Numbered from the stretch's first letter, positions 27,656 to 35,641 are shown. The stretch: 55,531 nucleotides of DNA from Pseudanabaena sp. UWO311 (GCF_006937785.1 NZ_SJEE01000036.1:1-55531); one strand, 5' to 3'. Notes: a model not told the origin generated them from the sequence alone. Program-made: numbers and translations.

Positions 27656-28269
27656 GCAGTTTTGCTAGGCGACAATAGTTTTGCCGCAATGATGCCACCA
27701 ATAAAACCAAATAAATGCATCTCCCACGAAATATAAGATCTAGTTGGCAATACTCCCCAAATCATTCCTCCGTAACCGATGGCGATCGCAATCGAAATAG
27801 CGATCGCTACAAAGCTTTTTTCAAAATATCCGCGAAATAGTAAATAGCCAAAATAGCCAAAAATTACGCCACTTACGCCCACATGAACTGAACAGGGTCT
27901 CCCAACTAACCATGTTCCTAAACCACCCACCAGAGCAGACATTACTGACACAAAATAAAAATCTTTAATGTTTCGCAGCATCACAAACCATCCCAGAACA
28001 ATAAATGGGATGGTATTTGCCATAACGTGATAGAAGCCTCCATGCAGAAATGGAGCAAACAAAATGCCTCGCAATCCAATAAAGCTATGGGGCACAAGTC
28101 CTAGAGCGTTAAGTCCTCGTCGCAAGCCACATCCAGTGGAAATTACTAAGATATTCTCAAGGAGTACTTCATTTAAGATGACGATAATCCAAAAAGTTGC
28201 TACCAAAGCCGCCAATATTTTAACTTGAGTTTTTAACTCTCCACTAATGCCTTGCAGATTTTGCTTCAC
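27649..28269 (-). CDS. Rhomboid-family intramembrane serine protease
   Basis: A 206-residue protein with six hydrophobic segments. The catalytic dyad is visible: Ser133 in GVSG and His185 in WEMHLFGFIGG; the accessory motif His81-x3-Asn85 (HVMAN) matches the rhomboid oxyanion region. Rhomboids cut transmembrane substrates within the membrane. The order of motifs and spacing fits the basic bacterial six-helix form. Neighbours give no substrate clue. It is convergent with the receiver gene and shares its terminator. Confidence 0.88.
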   Translation of the reverse strand: MKQNLQGISGELKTQVKILAALVATFWIIVILNEVLLENILVISTGCGLRRGLNALGLVPHSFIGLRGILFAPFLHGGFYHVMANTIPFIVLGWFVMLRNIKDFYFVSVMSALVGGLGTWLVGRPCSVHVGVSGVIFGYFGYLLFRGYFEKSFVAIAISIAIAIGYGGMIWGVLPTRSYISWEMHLFGFIGGIIAAKLLSPSKTAQ

Positions 28270-28356
28270 GATTTTTACCCCGTCAAAGTGATTGTACTAG
28301 GATGCTTTATGGCTATAGCCTAACGCATCCTAAAGGATGGTACAAAATCCATTAGT

Positions 28357-28515
28357 CTATAGTTTCTCGATAACTCGTACATTTATATATTGATCGTTTT
28401 TAAGTTTTTCTTTGATCCGCTTTTCTACTTCCTGTTCCTGCTTCTTTTGGGAATCATTTAGAGCCTGACCAATCCACAAACAATAACCAAGAATAAAAAT
28501 TCCGAAAAATTCCAT
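28357..28515 (-). CDS. Small membrane protein, 52 residues
   Basis: An open frame too short for most annotation. It starts MEFFGIFILGYCLWIGQAL, a single hydrophobic helix, followed by a strongly charged amphipathic helix (DSQKKQEQEVEKRIKEKL) and a short tail ending RVIEKL. This layout (one TM helix, then Lys/Glu-rich helix) is typical of real small membrane proteins and unlikely by chance in AT-rich spacer. It is downstream of the rbp region on the opposite strand and upstream of the rhomboid gene. No family recognised. Confidence 0.45.
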   Translation of the reverse strand: MEFFGIFILGYCLWIGQALNDSQKKQEQEVEKRIKEKLKNDQYINVRVIEKL

Positions 28516-28909
28516 AAAAATTCCATGTGAATTTATGAAAATGGATATTACATAGTCAAACTTTATTCGTCAAGTAACTAACCATAAAAAACATTAAAAC
28601 TTAATATTTAAATCATGGCTGTCGCCATGTCAAAAACAAAAGAGATTTGCTCCGCAAATCTCTTTTGTTTTTGACGTGGATCGAGTTTTGATACTTTCAT
28701 TACATTTTATTTTTAAGACAAGCATTTTGTATGTTATGTTGTTACATGGCACAAGAGTGTCGTATCAATTTGATTAATCGCAGGTAGCACGTAATCAATA
28801 GCTCCAATTTAAGCTAACAAGTAGCAAACAAGTTTTTTAAACAAGTTTTTTGTAGCGGCTGCTCTAGTCACCTGCTGAAGATTTTATAGCGTAGAGGTTT
28901 TCTATTATC
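28516..28909. promoter_or_regulatory. 394-bp spacer upstream of rbp: hairpin and long leader
   Basis: Holds a hairpin (28629-28675) and then about 230 bp without a gene before rbp. The leader contains a duplicated AACAAGTTTTTT (about 28828-28852). Cyanobacterial rbp genes are known for long cold-responsive 5' leaders; I infer the same here. Confidence 0.4.
28629..28675. terminator. Perfect 22-bp hairpin
   Basis: Stem begins GTCAAAAACAAAAGAGATTTG, loop TCC. It separates the small membrane protein gene from rbp. Confidence 0.7.
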
Positions 28910-29428
28910 ATGTCCATTCGCCTTTATGTTGGCAACTTGCCAGCAGAATTAGATCGCCAAGCTCTAGAAAAAATTTTCAATGAATCAGGTGATTCAGTAT
29001 CGTTGAAAGTTATAACTGACCGCAAAACAGGCAAATGCCGTGGTTTTGGCTTTGTCACTGTCGGCTCTGATGAAGTTGCTGACGTAGTCATTGAAAAGTT
29101 TAATGGCTATGATTTCAACGGTGCTGTATTAAAGCTAGAAAAAGCTTTGCCTCGTACCAAAGGTAAAGCCGAAGATGGTTCTGATTTGGAAGATGTTTCT
29201 TCTGATGACTCCTCTCAGTCAGAGAGCGAATCTCCAATAACAAGTACAGTTGCTGCACCAGTTAAAGCCGCAGCAAAACGCAAAAAGCGTAGTAATAATA
29301 ACAAGAAAACTACTGGAACTGTATCTAGTTCTAGTACTTCCTCTGAAGCCCATCAACCTGACCCACGTTGGGCATCTGACCTAGAGCGCTTAAAACAGCT
29401 TCTAGAAGCTCAGGGCGCAGCCAAGTAA
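28910..29428 (+). CDS. RRM-type RNA-binding protein (Rbp)
   Basis: A 172-residue protein with one RNA recognition motif at 3-80: RNP2 LYVGNL at 5-10 and RNP1 KCRGFGFV at 42-49. After it comes an acidic/serine-rich stretch (SDLEDVSSDDSSQSESES), a basic patch KRKKRSNNNKK, and a conserved-looking end (PRWASDLERLKQLLEAQ). Most cyanobacterial Rbp proteins are 80-110 residues, so this is a long form. Rbp proteins bind mRNA, are often cold-induced, and some place photosystem mRNAs at thylakoids. A strong terminator follows at once. Confidence 0.92.
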   Translation: MSIRLYVGNLPAELDRQALEKIFNESGDSVSLKVITDRKTGKCRGFGFVTVGSDEVADVVIEKFNGYDFNGAVLKLEKALPRTKGKAEDGSDLEDVSSDDSSQSESESPITSTVAAPVKAAAKRKKRSNNNKKTTGTVSSSSTSSEAHQPDPRWASDLERLKQLLEAQGAAK

Positions 29429-29433
29429 AAGAT

Positions 29434-29462
29434 AAAAAAGCCTCGCTTAGCGAGGCTTTTTT
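29434..29462 (+). terminator. rbp intrinsic terminator
   Basis: Stem AAAAAAGCCTCGC, loop TTA, complement ending in T6. Classical GC core and U-tract. Confidence 0.9.
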
Positions 29463-29469
29463 ATAAAAC

Positions 29470-29510
29470 AAAAATAAGATTGCGGTGCTCTACACCGCAA
29501 TCTTATTTTT
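29470..29510 (-). terminator. Terminator of the YdcF-family gene
   Basis: Perfect 18-bp stem AAAAATAAGATTGCGGTG around CTCTA, touching the stop codon of the minus-strand gene. It is only 7 bp from the rbp terminator. Confidence 0.8.
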
Positions 29511-30829
29511 TAAACTGGTTGCTTGGGATAGTAGGGACGATCGTCTGTTAATGGTGGACGCAGCCAAAATCTGAGGGTATAGAACACTAGTTCTTTAATT
29601 TCTGTCCACACCCGTTCAGATTTCACAAAAGCTTCGGCGTTAAAAAGAAAATACTGTGGCTTGAGTCTAAACTGCTTACCAATTGGCCAAGGACATTGCT
29701 CACCTAGGTTACTGTGGCTATCAGATGGATAGCTAGCAGTGGTTAAAGATGCATTTAAATCTTGATTTCTAAAAGACAAGAAGGAACGAGTTGCCTCGAT
29801 AGGAGAAGTGATCAGCAAGATCCTTCTACTGTTGCGGGCATCTTCGGCTATTAGCTTATTTTTTTCTAGAGATTTGATCAGTTTGCTAATTTCATCGCCG
29901 CTACTTCGCACCGTCATCCCTGATGGCTCAATAATCACAAACGGACGAATTGAAGAGATATTTGGAAAACTAGTCAAAGCACTACACATTTGATCAGCTT
30001 CAGTTAGGTCAACTTGAGGAATACCGTCGCTGGGAGCAGCTCGATTGGTAAAGTAGCCCTCATAGCGCGGGTCATACCGCAGTCCCATATCGGGTATTCC
30101 TGCTCGACTCGCGATCACATCTCTGACGTTTTCTTTAGTGCGCGTGGGTGGAGATTCTGGTGCGGTAAGACAGGCATATCCTTTTGTAGATGGGTAAGAT
30201 GTACGTCTACCACCACTTAAGATGATGTACGGTTTTTTAGAGATTTCAGCCTCATTCCATAATCTGATCGCTTCTTGGAGTCGTGGCTCATAGGGAGGAT
30301 TTTCGGCAAGGACGACTATGAGATCGTAAACTCCACGCCTAAAATCCAGCAACTCTTTTTCGGTCAAATCGCGGACTGGGCGGCGATAAGACTGCTCGAT
30401 CGCATTTGAGCCTTGCTGTTCTAGGTAACAGGTAAATAGTTCTGAGGTAGCGTTGTTGGTAGCGATCGCAAAGATCAGTAAAACTATTAATATTTCTTTT
30501 TTAACTGTGGCAACTTTCTCGGCAGCAGCTTTATTGTCAACTTTCTCACCACTTTTAATAGTGATTTTTTTGAGCCTGAGCCAATAGTTAAAAAATAGCA
30601 ATAGCAGCAAAAGCCCAACTAGCGTAAACGGGAACGTGAGAAACTCAACAACAGTTTTGGGGATCGGCTCTTCCACAAATCTGAAGTTAGCAAAAATGAT
30701 CGCAATTAGCGCTGTAAATATTACTAATCCAAATAGACGAAACCAGTCTTTGGGAATAGCCCTAAACAGAATTACAAAAATTGGGATTGCAATAATCCAA
30801 ATCAGAATATTGGTTAATAGATCAAACAC
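29510..30829 (-). CDS. YdcF/SanA/ElyC family (DUF218) membrane protein
   Basis: A 439-residue protein. Residues 1-75 contain about three hydrophobic segments and a fourth lies near 110-128. The rest is a DUF218 domain: DLIVVLAENPPYEPRLQEAIRLW, IILSGGRR, a conserved TKENVRDVIASRAGIP helix, ILLITSPIEATRS and the C-terminal SDSHSNLG. DUF218 proteins act in envelope physiology (ElyC, SanA), but the biochemical activity is unsettled. It is convergent with rbp. The long N-terminal membrane part suggests an anchored extracytoplasmic or cytoplasmic enzyme. Confidence 0.8.
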   Translation of the reverse strand: MFDLLTNILIWIIAIPIFVILFRAIPKDWFRLFGLVIFTALIAIIFANFRFVEEPIPKTVVEFLTFPFTLVGLLLLLLFFNYWLRLKKITIKSGEKVDNKAAAEKVATVKKEILIVLLIFAIATNNATSELFTCYLEQQGSNAIEQSYRRPVRDLTEKELLDFRRGVYDLIVVLAENPPYEPRLQEAIRLWNEAEISKKPYIILSGGRRTSYPSTKGYACLTAPESPPTRTKENVRDVIASRAGIPDMGLRYDPRYEGYFTNRAAPSDGIPQVDLTEADQMCSALTSFPNISSIRPFVIIEPSGMTVRSSGDEISKLIKSLEKNKLIAEDARNSRRILLITSPIEATRSFLSFRNQDLNASLTTASYPSDSHSNLGEQCPWPIGKQFRLKPQYFLFNAEAFVKSERVWTEIKELVFYTLRFWLRPPLTDDRPYYPKQPV

Positions 30830-30861
30830 TACCCCTCCAAAATTCTTTACTGTTGCTTGTT

Positions 30862-30920
30862 AAGTAAAAAACAAGAGAGAATAGGGCGCGTCGCGCCCTA
30901 TTCTCTCTTGTTTTTTACTT
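30862..30920. repeat. Near-perfect 59-bp palindrome, 29-bp arms
   Basis: Arms start AAGTAAAAAACAAGAGAGAA and end GGGCGCG around one T. It sits next to the start of the YdcF-family gene, so it is not a terminator for it; a cruciform or dispersed repeat is more likely. Confidence 0.75.
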
Positions 30921-31058
30921 GTGTCCCACGCATCATGACGGCTATTAAAATGTGTCAGTGCAATATGCTAGTCAATAGGGTTACATCTGTAAAGGGTTTT
31001 AATCAGGTTTTATGAGACTTTTTCTGACAAACCTATAAATTTGAGGTGGGACAAAGCC

Positions 31059-31191
31059 AGCAATTCTCAATATGAAACCGAATTTAGTGTTTCTAGCGCC
31101 TTTGGCACTAGAAACACTAAATTCGGTTTTTTGAAAGTCAGCCTAAGGCTGGCTTTCAAAAAACCGAATTTTATAATGACAATTGCTGATA
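31059..31191. repeat. Double hairpin element with shared arm
   Basis: The outer flanks CAGCAATTCTCA (31059-31070) and TGACAATTGCTG (about 31176-31189) are inverted copies. Inside, AAACCGAATTTAGTG pairs with its complement at 31108-31129, while the AATTCGGTTTTTTGAAAG arm at 31120-31137 can instead pair with CTTTCAAAAAACCGAATT at 31153-31170. The two stems are mutually exclusive. Confidence 0.7.
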
Positions 31192-31220
31192 CAAAGCGTT
31201 GCTTCTCATTTATAAGTTTT

Positions 31221-31257
31221 AATAGGAGAGGTACTTTGTGCCTCTCCTATTTTTTTA
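31221..31257 (+). terminator. Terminator-like hairpin in the lipA leader
   Basis: Stem AATAGGAGAGG, loop TACTTTGTG, complement CCTCTCCTATT followed by TTTTTT. It ends 10 bp before the lipA ATG and points along lipA transcription. No plus-strand gene upstream needs a terminator here, so attenuation is possible. The stem also holds AGGAGAGG, a potential ribosome site. Confidence 0.55.
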
Positions 31258-31267
31258 TATCAACGAT

Positions 31268-32128
31268 ATGCCCGCCAAAGAAGAGTTACGTTTACCCAGT
31301 TGGCTGCGACCACAAATCGGCAAAGCTAGTGAAATCTCTGAAGTTCAGCAAATTATTAAGCAGCGAGGGATTCATACTATTTGTGAAGAGGGGCGCTGTC
31401 CAAATCGAGCGGAATGCTATGCCCAAAAGACGGCAACTTTTTTGTTGATGGGCCCAACTTGTACTCGTGCTTGTGGTTTTTGCCAAGTCGATAAAGGTCA
31501 TCAACCAATGCCACTCGATCCTGATGAGGCGAGAAAAGTGGCGGAGGCGGTAAATTTATTGGGCCTAGATTATGTGGTGCTGACTTCAGTAGCACGAGAT
31601 GATTTGGCGGATCAAGGAGCTAGTTGTTTTGTGGATACGATGCAGGAGATTAGGAGATCGCGTCCAAATGCAAAAATCGAAGTACTAACTCCCGACTTTC
31701 GGGGCGATCGCCATTGCATTGAGACGGTGGCTTTGGCTGAGCCTATTTGCTATAACCATAATATTGAGACAGTAAGACGTTTACAGGGTAAAGTGCGCCG
31801 TGGGGCGAAGTATGACCGATCTCTATCGGTTTTGGCAATGGTGAAGGAGATTGATAATCGCATTATTACAAAGTCAGGGCTAATGGTGGGGCATGGTGAA
31901 ACCTTGGAGGAGCTAACAGAGACAATGCAAGATTTATATGCGGTCGGTTGTAGTTCCCTGACAATTGGACAATATTTACGTCCTTCTCTTGAGCATTTGC
32001 CCGTGCAGAAATATTGGACTCCTGAAGAATTTGATGAGCTAGGGGCGATCGCAAAACAGATTGGGTTTGCCCATGTGCGATCGGGAGCTTTGGTACGCAG
32101 TTCCTATCATGCCAGCCAAACTATATAA
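31268..32128 (+). CDS. lipA: Lipoyl synthase
   Basis: A 286-residue radical SAM enzyme that inserts two sulfurs into octanoyl-lipoyl domains. The auxiliary cluster cysteines are Cys39, Cys44 and Cys50 ([12 protein letters not shown]), the radical SAM cysteines Cys65, Cys69 and Cys72 (CTRACGFC), and the C-terminal RSSYHA contains the conserved RSSY serine that ligates the auxiliary cluster. ATG 31268 is preferred to the GTG at 31238, which lies in a hairpin loop. Cyanobacteria often have two lipA copies; this one lacks the lipB neighbour. The stop overlaps a terminator hairpin. Confidence 0.96.
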   Translation: MPAKEELRLPSWLRPQIGKASEISEVQQIIKQRGIHTICEEGRCPNRAECYAQKTATFLLMGPTCTRACGFCQVDKGHQPMPLDPDEARKVAEAVNLLGLDYVVLTSVARDDLADQGASCFVDTMQEIRRSRPNAKIEVLTPDFRGDRHCIETVALAEPICYNHNIETVRRLQGKVRRGAKYDRSLSVLAMVKEIDNRIITKSGLMVGHGETLEELTETMQDLYAVGCSSLTIGQYLRPSLEHLPVQKYWTPEEFDELGAIAKQIGFAHVRSGALVRSSYHASQTI

Positions 32129-32156
32129 AAGGTGGTGCGAAGCACCACCTTTTATA
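32124..32156 (+). terminator. lipA terminator
   Basis: Perfect 15-bp stem TATAAAAGGTGGTGC, loop GAA, including the TAA stop of lipA. Confidence 0.8.
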
Positions 32157-32388
32157 CGAAATTACGCGAAAAAAAAGCGGGTAAATGGCAACGTCAGTAA
32201 ATCCATTTCCCGCCAACTCTTGTTCAATGAAACAATTGAGACGCATATATAACTTCCCACGAAGCTAAAAGGGTTTTCATCGGCTAAAGCGCTTATTTGA
32301 AATGCTTTCTATATAAGCATTTTGGCTTGATTCACCAAATTAAGTCCCCAAGTGTATAAGTGAAGTTGTGCCCCGCAGGGGCGCAACT
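32157..32388. other. Intergenic region between lipA and purK
   Basis: No gene seen. It ends in a 21-bp imperfect hairpin at 32354-32398 (GTATAAGTGAAGTTGTGCCCC, loop GCA) that overlaps the purK stop and should terminate it. The rest shows only short palindromes such as AATGCTT/AAGCATT. Confidence 0.5.
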
Positions 32389-32398
32389 TTACTTATAC
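32354..32398 (-). terminator. purK terminator
   Basis: Imperfect hairpin with a GCCCC/GGGGC core and AT-rich outer stem, overlapping the purK stop codon. Confidence 0.65.
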
Positions 32399-33546
32399 CA
32401 AATACTTTCGATGCGATCGCTAATATCTATAGCAATATCGTGAGTTTCTGCCAGAATCGTAACGTGACCAAGCTTTCGCCCAATTCCCGATCGCGTTTTG
32501 TTATACCAATGTATATGCGTATTCGGGAAGCTTGCGATCGTCTTGCGTTTGTCTAAATAATCAGCGTCTATACCAGAAGCATTCTCAAACCCCAATAAAT
32601 TAACCATTACAGCCACAGGTGCAACCATCGATACATTACCGAGTTGCCTTCCACTGACAACACGGAGTAACTGCTCGAATTGCGAAGTTTGACAGCCTTC
32701 GATGGTGTAATGTCCTGAATTATGGGTGCGTGGCGCAATTTCGTTAACGCTAACTTCTCCTGCGGCTGTCAAAAAGAATTCGATTCCAAATACACCGATC
32801 GCATCAAGGGTGGTCACAATTTGCTTAGCAATGTTTTCCACTTTTTCCATAACTTTGGGATCAACACGAGCAGGTGCGATCGTGCGACGACAAACTTGAT
32901 TGGTTTGCAGAGTTTCGACAACTGGATAAATGACGATCTCTCCTGATTCCGATCGCGCCACAATGACAGCAAGTTCGCGTTCAAAGGGAATGAAAGCTTC
33001 TGCGATCGCAGGAAATTTATGCATACTTTCCCAAGCTGATCGCAATTCGATTTCATTGGCAATTACCCAAGTTCCTTTGCCGTCATAGCCATGTCGTCGC
33101 GCTTTGAGAACTAAGGGATAGCCGAGATGATCGGCAGATGCTAAAAGTTCTAATTCGGTTTCAACATTATAAAATTCTGGTGTGTGAATCTGATGATCGT
33201 AGAAATGTTGACGTTGATTAAGCTTATCGACGGAAATCGCCAAAGTTTCTAGCTTTGGCAAAAACAACAAGCCGCGATCGCCTGCTTGATTAACTAGCTC
33301 TTGCAGATCAACAAGATCTACAAACTCATTCTCAAAGGTAATCACTTGGCAATTTTCTGCGAGCTTGGCTGTGGCATTAGCGTCAGCAACTTTTCCATAA
33401 ATTACGCGATCGGCAACATTTACGGCTGTTTCATCGGGTCTTGCGGCTTGAACGGCTAACTCAATGCCAAGATGCTTGGCTGCGATCGCCATCATCCACG
33501 CAAGTTGTCCGCCACCAATTACCCCGATTTTTTGCCGAGTAGCCAC
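32389..33546 (-). CDS. purK: 5-(carboxyamino)imidazole ribonucleotide synthase
   Basis: A 385-residue ATP-grasp enzyme that carboxylates AIR with bicarbonate and ATP in purine synthesis. Characteristic stretches are IGVIGGGQLAWMM at the N-terminus, ITFENEFVD, KARRHGYDGKGTWV (ATP-grasp loop), AEAFIPFERELAVIVARS, and VNEIAPRTHNSGHYTIEG with the metal ligands. Length is standard. It is monocistronic; purE is not in the window. Confidence 0.96.
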   Translation of the reverse strand: MATRQKIGVIGGGQLAWMMAIAAKHLGIELAVQAARPDETAVNVADRVIYGKVADANATAKLAENCQVITFENEFVDLVDLQELVNQAGDRGLLFLPKLETLAISVDKLNQRQHFYDHQIHTPEFYNVETELELLASADHLGYPLVLKARRHGYDGKGTWVIANEIELRSAWESMHKFPAIAEAFIPFERELAVIVARSESGEIVIYPVVETLQTNQVCRRTIAPARVDPKVMEKVENIAKQIVTTLDAIGVFGIEFFLTAAGEVSVNEIAPRTHNSGHYTIEGCQTSQFEQLLRVVSGRQLGNVSMVAPVAVMVNLLGFENASGIDADYLDKRKTIASFPNTHIHWYNKTRSGIGRKLGHVTILAETHDIAIDISDRIESIWYK

Positions 33547-33714
33547 TACAAAATCCCTAAATCAATCTAAACCACAATTCTAGGTTACCGTGAGATTGGT
33601 GCTAATGAGTCCCTTTTCCATTGCGGCAAATCTCAATAGAGTTCTAGGACAAGGCGATCGCAGTTTGAGTATGGATTAAACTTCAAAATTGCGCGATCGC
33701 AACTTTTCCAAATG
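33547..33714. other. Spacer with the lost 3' end of the yhcG-like gene
   Basis: Read on the minus strand, the 36 bases after the yhcG stop continue H-L-E-K-L-R-S-R-N-F-E-V before a second stop (33676-33678), so part of the old reading frame remains. Two HIP1-like sites lie at about 33654 and 33692. Confidence 0.4.
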
Positions 33715-34380
33715 TTACTGACTACCAACAAAAGCAAATCCTATCCCAAGTTCCAATAGAAAACTACGAATGCGCTCAAGTAAGGCTTTCTCTAGATCTC
33801 GCTCCTGAGCATTTTGCGACAAAGTTAAAAAATCAAATGTGTAGAGATCTTTAATCAGTTGTTGGGCTAAATTGGATTGTGGCTGGGGCAAGGTTAAATC
33901 AAAATTGGTAATTGCTTTGCCTTGACGCTGATAGAGTTTTGTCTCAATCTGGTGTTCCAACACGGCACGACTCCAACCATTGGAGATCGCTTGTTGGATG
34001 TACCAAATGCGCTCTGGTTTTGGCTTTACCTTGTCGAGAAGAATGCAATTATGAAACCAAGGAATTTGTGCAGCAAGTTGCTGCACTATTTGTTCGTCTG
34101 TCCAAGCCTCGGCAAATGCTCGCATATATTTTAGATTGCGAGACGAGAAGCCCATCATTTCGGGAAATTCTTGTTTGAGATCTTTGGCTAGGCGATCGAT
34201 TACCTTGGTTCCCCAACCTTCTTGCCCCTGTCGCTGCAAAATTTCGCGCCCGATTTGCCAATAAAGTAATACCAATTCTCGGTTTACGGCTAAGGCTGCT
34301 TTGACTTGTGCTGAACGGATGCGATTTTTTAGTTCTCGCAATAGTTGCTCGTAGTCTGCGGGGACAATTTGATTAGGCAT
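33715..34380 (-). pseudogene. Truncated YhcG (DUF1016) nuclease
   Basis: A 221-residue remnant of the YhcG family from ATG 34380. The N-terminal DUF1016_N helical domain is intact (ELVLLYWQIGREILQRQ, SRNLKYMRAFAEAW, IPWFHNCILLDKV), but the frame stops at GFAFVGSQ, exactly where the family's PD-(D/E)XK nuclease domain begins (usually VG.QYHLEV...). The next codons after TAA read HLE, so the stop looks like a Tyr codon turned TAA, and the nuclease coding sequence beyond is deleted. Full-length relatives have about 340-380 residues. It lies at the edge of the repeat-delimited TA island. Confidence 0.78.
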
Positions 34381-34406
34381 AAATCTGAGAATGGAATATT
34401 GCAAGC

Positions 34407-34433
34407 GCGATCGCTACTTTCATATTTTGCCAT
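34407..34433. repeat. Cassette-boundary repeat R1
   Basis: 27 bp: starts GCGATCGCTACTTTCATA and ends TTTTGCCAT. It is followed by CTAGCGATCGC, so a HIP1 octamer lies on each side. Copies R2 34922-34946, R3 35689-35715, R4 36255-36281 and R5 37104-37130 have the same orientation. Confidence 0.92.
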
Positions 34434-34459
34434 CTAGCGATCGCTTGACTAGAGAACTT

Positions 34460-34675
34460 TTAAGCACTCAATGGTTCAAGATATTCGCATAATGTTCTGG
34501 GCTGTGGAATTAGCATTCCATCTTCAGCGAGAGACTCTAAATGAAAAGCGATCGCTTCTTGGATTAGAGTTCTGACTTCATCGACAGTTTCAGCGACAGC
34601 TACACAACCAGGCAAATCAGGAACATAAGCCCCATAGCTAGTTTCACCAGTTTCAATTACTACTGCATATTTCAT
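34460..34675 (-). CDS. hicB: HicB-family antitoxin
   Basis: A 71-residue protein with the partial RNase H-like HicB fold: YAVVIETGETSYGAYVPDLPGCVAVAETV, then helix EVRTLIQEAIAFHLESLAEDG and the ending IPQP. It should bind the HicA toxin encoded 3 bp upstream. It has no C-terminal DNA-binding domain, as in the short HicB class. The pair is between boundary repeats R1 and R2. Confidence 0.88.
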   Translation of the reverse strand: MKYAVVIETGETSYGAYVPDLPGCVAVAETVDEVRTLIQEAIAFHLESLAEDGMLIPQPRTLCEYLEPLSA

Positions 34676-34678
34676 AAC

Positions 34679-34867
34679 CTATACCTCAATTTGTGCTTGT
34701 TTCCAAATGCTTTTTAAAGTCCCAATTGGTACATCAACGCTGGATTTACCCGCAACTGTTACTGTACCTGATTTTGTTGGATGTTTCAGTTGTCGATGGC
34801 TTCCTTTTGTTCTAACAATAACCCAACCATCTGCTTCTAACGTTTTTAATACATCACGCACCTTCAC
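34679..34867 (-). CDS. hicA: HicA-family mRNA interferase toxin
   Basis: A 62-residue double-stranded RNA-binding-like toxin: MKVRDVLKTLEADGWVIVRT, then KGSHRQLKHP with the catalytic His24, then GTVTVAGKSSVDVPIGTLKSI. HicA cleaves mRNA and is held by HicB. Toxin-first order is normal for hicAB. The gene is complete. Boundary repeat R2 lies 55-79 bp upstream. Confidence 0.9.
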   Translation of the reverse strand: MKVRDVLKTLEADGWVIVRTKGSHRQLKHPTKSGTVTVAGKSSVDVPIGTLKSIWKQAQIEV

Positions 34868-34921
34868 AATTTAGAAATCCTCATGTTTTCGATTTTTTGT
34901 TACTTTATTTTGGATAAAGTT

Positions 34922-34946
34922 GATCGCTACTTTCATATTTTGCCAT
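34922..34946. repeat. Cassette-boundary repeat R2
   Basis: The 25-bp core GATCGCTACTTTCATATTTT-GCCAT is identical to the other copies; it is followed by CTAGCGATCG as in R1. It separates the hicBA cassette from the HEPN/MNT cassette and ends 11 bp from the HEPN stop. Confidence 0.92.
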
Positions 34947-34956
34947 CTAGCGATCG

Positions 34957-35340
34957 TTACAAAATCTCTAGGTATTGTCTTATTACTTGACGAATCTGAG
35001 TACAGGCAGAAAAAGCATCATTGGCAATTGTTTGGTCGGCAGATATGGCAGGGTATCGGAACTCAACAGCATAAACTGTTAGCTCATCAAGGTTATTTCG
35101 TAGATCTTCCCAACTTGGTTCCATTGTCAAGAATGCATCTAACAATTTCGTTAGGTCATGAGTTCTACCAAAGGCAATATTGTTTTCTTGCAGACAGGCT
35201 TTTAAGTATTTCTCTATGCATTGCTGACTATGGAAGCAGACGGCATCATAGTTTGGGTTATTTTCAACATCGATTTCTCTTTGGGCAGTTGCGAAGTCGC
35301 CTTCTGCTTTATCAACCCACTCTTGCGTGATTGGCTTCAT
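34957..35340 (-). CDS. HEPN domain toxin-like protein
   Basis: A 127-residue HEPN protein (pfam05168-like): WVDKAEGDFATAQREI, then FHSQQCIEKYLKACLQENN and GRTHDLTKLLDAF with Arg59 and His61. HEPN proteins of such pairs are RNases or RNase-like toxins, controlled by the MNT partner. I use the ATG at 35338-35340; the longer frame to 35385 overlaps the MNT gene more and lacks family support. It overlaps the end of the MNT gene by 29 bp. Confidence 0.88.
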   Translation of the reverse strand: MKPITQEWVDKAEGDFATAQREIDVENNPNYDAVCFHSQQCIEKYLKACLQENNIAFGRTHDLTKLLDAFLTMEPSWEDLRNNLDELTVYAVEFRYPAISADQTIANDAFSACTQIRQVIRQYLEIL

Positions 35341-35641
35341 GGAGAATACGACCTCTTTGGAGAATGTCTTGAATAAAAAAATCACCCATCTCTAAACGCT
35401 GTTGAATTTGTTTGGAAGTTCGAGCGATTAAATCCAGTGAGAAGGTAGGTCTGAGCTTTTTGCGGATTTCGAGCGCTTTATAAACTGGTAGCCCTTCAAA
35501 AGGCAATATCACCAGTAAATCAACGTCGGAGTCTTGATTTGGTTGACCATAGGCATAGGAACCAAACAGAATAATCTGATCGGGCTGAAACTGCTCGACA
35601 ATCTGTTGGCTAAATGCTTGGATTTGGCTATGGCTAATCAT
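35312..35641 (-). CDS. MNT-type minimal nucleotidyltransferase antitoxin
   Basis: A 109-residue polymerase-beta-fold nucleotidyltransferase. The signature is complete: Gly27-Ser28, then Asp39 and Asp41 (GSYAYGQPNQDSDVDLLV), with a third Asp likely in FSLDLI. MNT partners inactivate HEPN toxins, in type VII systems by adding AMP. The gene is first in the cassette and R3 is 48-74 bp upstream. Confidence 0.9.
   Translation of the reverse strand: MISHSQIQAFSQQIVEQFQPDQIILFGSYAYGQPNQDSDVDLLVILPFEGLPVYKALEIRKKLRPTFSLDLIARTSKQIQQRLEMGDFFIQDILQRGRILHEANHARVG

Larger units (their letters stand above)
30830..31267. promoter_or_regulatory. 438-bp spacer upstream of lipA filled by four hairpins
   Basis: No gene is supported. 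From left to right it has a 29-bp perfect palindrome (30862-30920), two hairpins that compete for one arm (31075-31129 and 31120-31170) and a terminator-like hairpin with T-tract just before lipA (31221-31257). The lipA promoter must lie here or the gene must be read through these structures. Confidence 0.6.

Noticed and set aside
28680-28909. tRNA or structured ncRNA gene upstream of rbp
   Set aside because: No cloverleaf or conserved RNA pattern could be found by eye; described only as a leader.
31238-31267. Upstream GTG start for lipA
   Set aside because: It lies in the loop of a terminator-like hairpin and gives an extension unlike other LipA proteins.
33692-33718. A sixth copy of the island boundary repeat at the yhcG end
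   Set aside because: Only GCGATCGC and the following ACTTT agree; the remaining bases do not, so it is at most a very degenerate copy.
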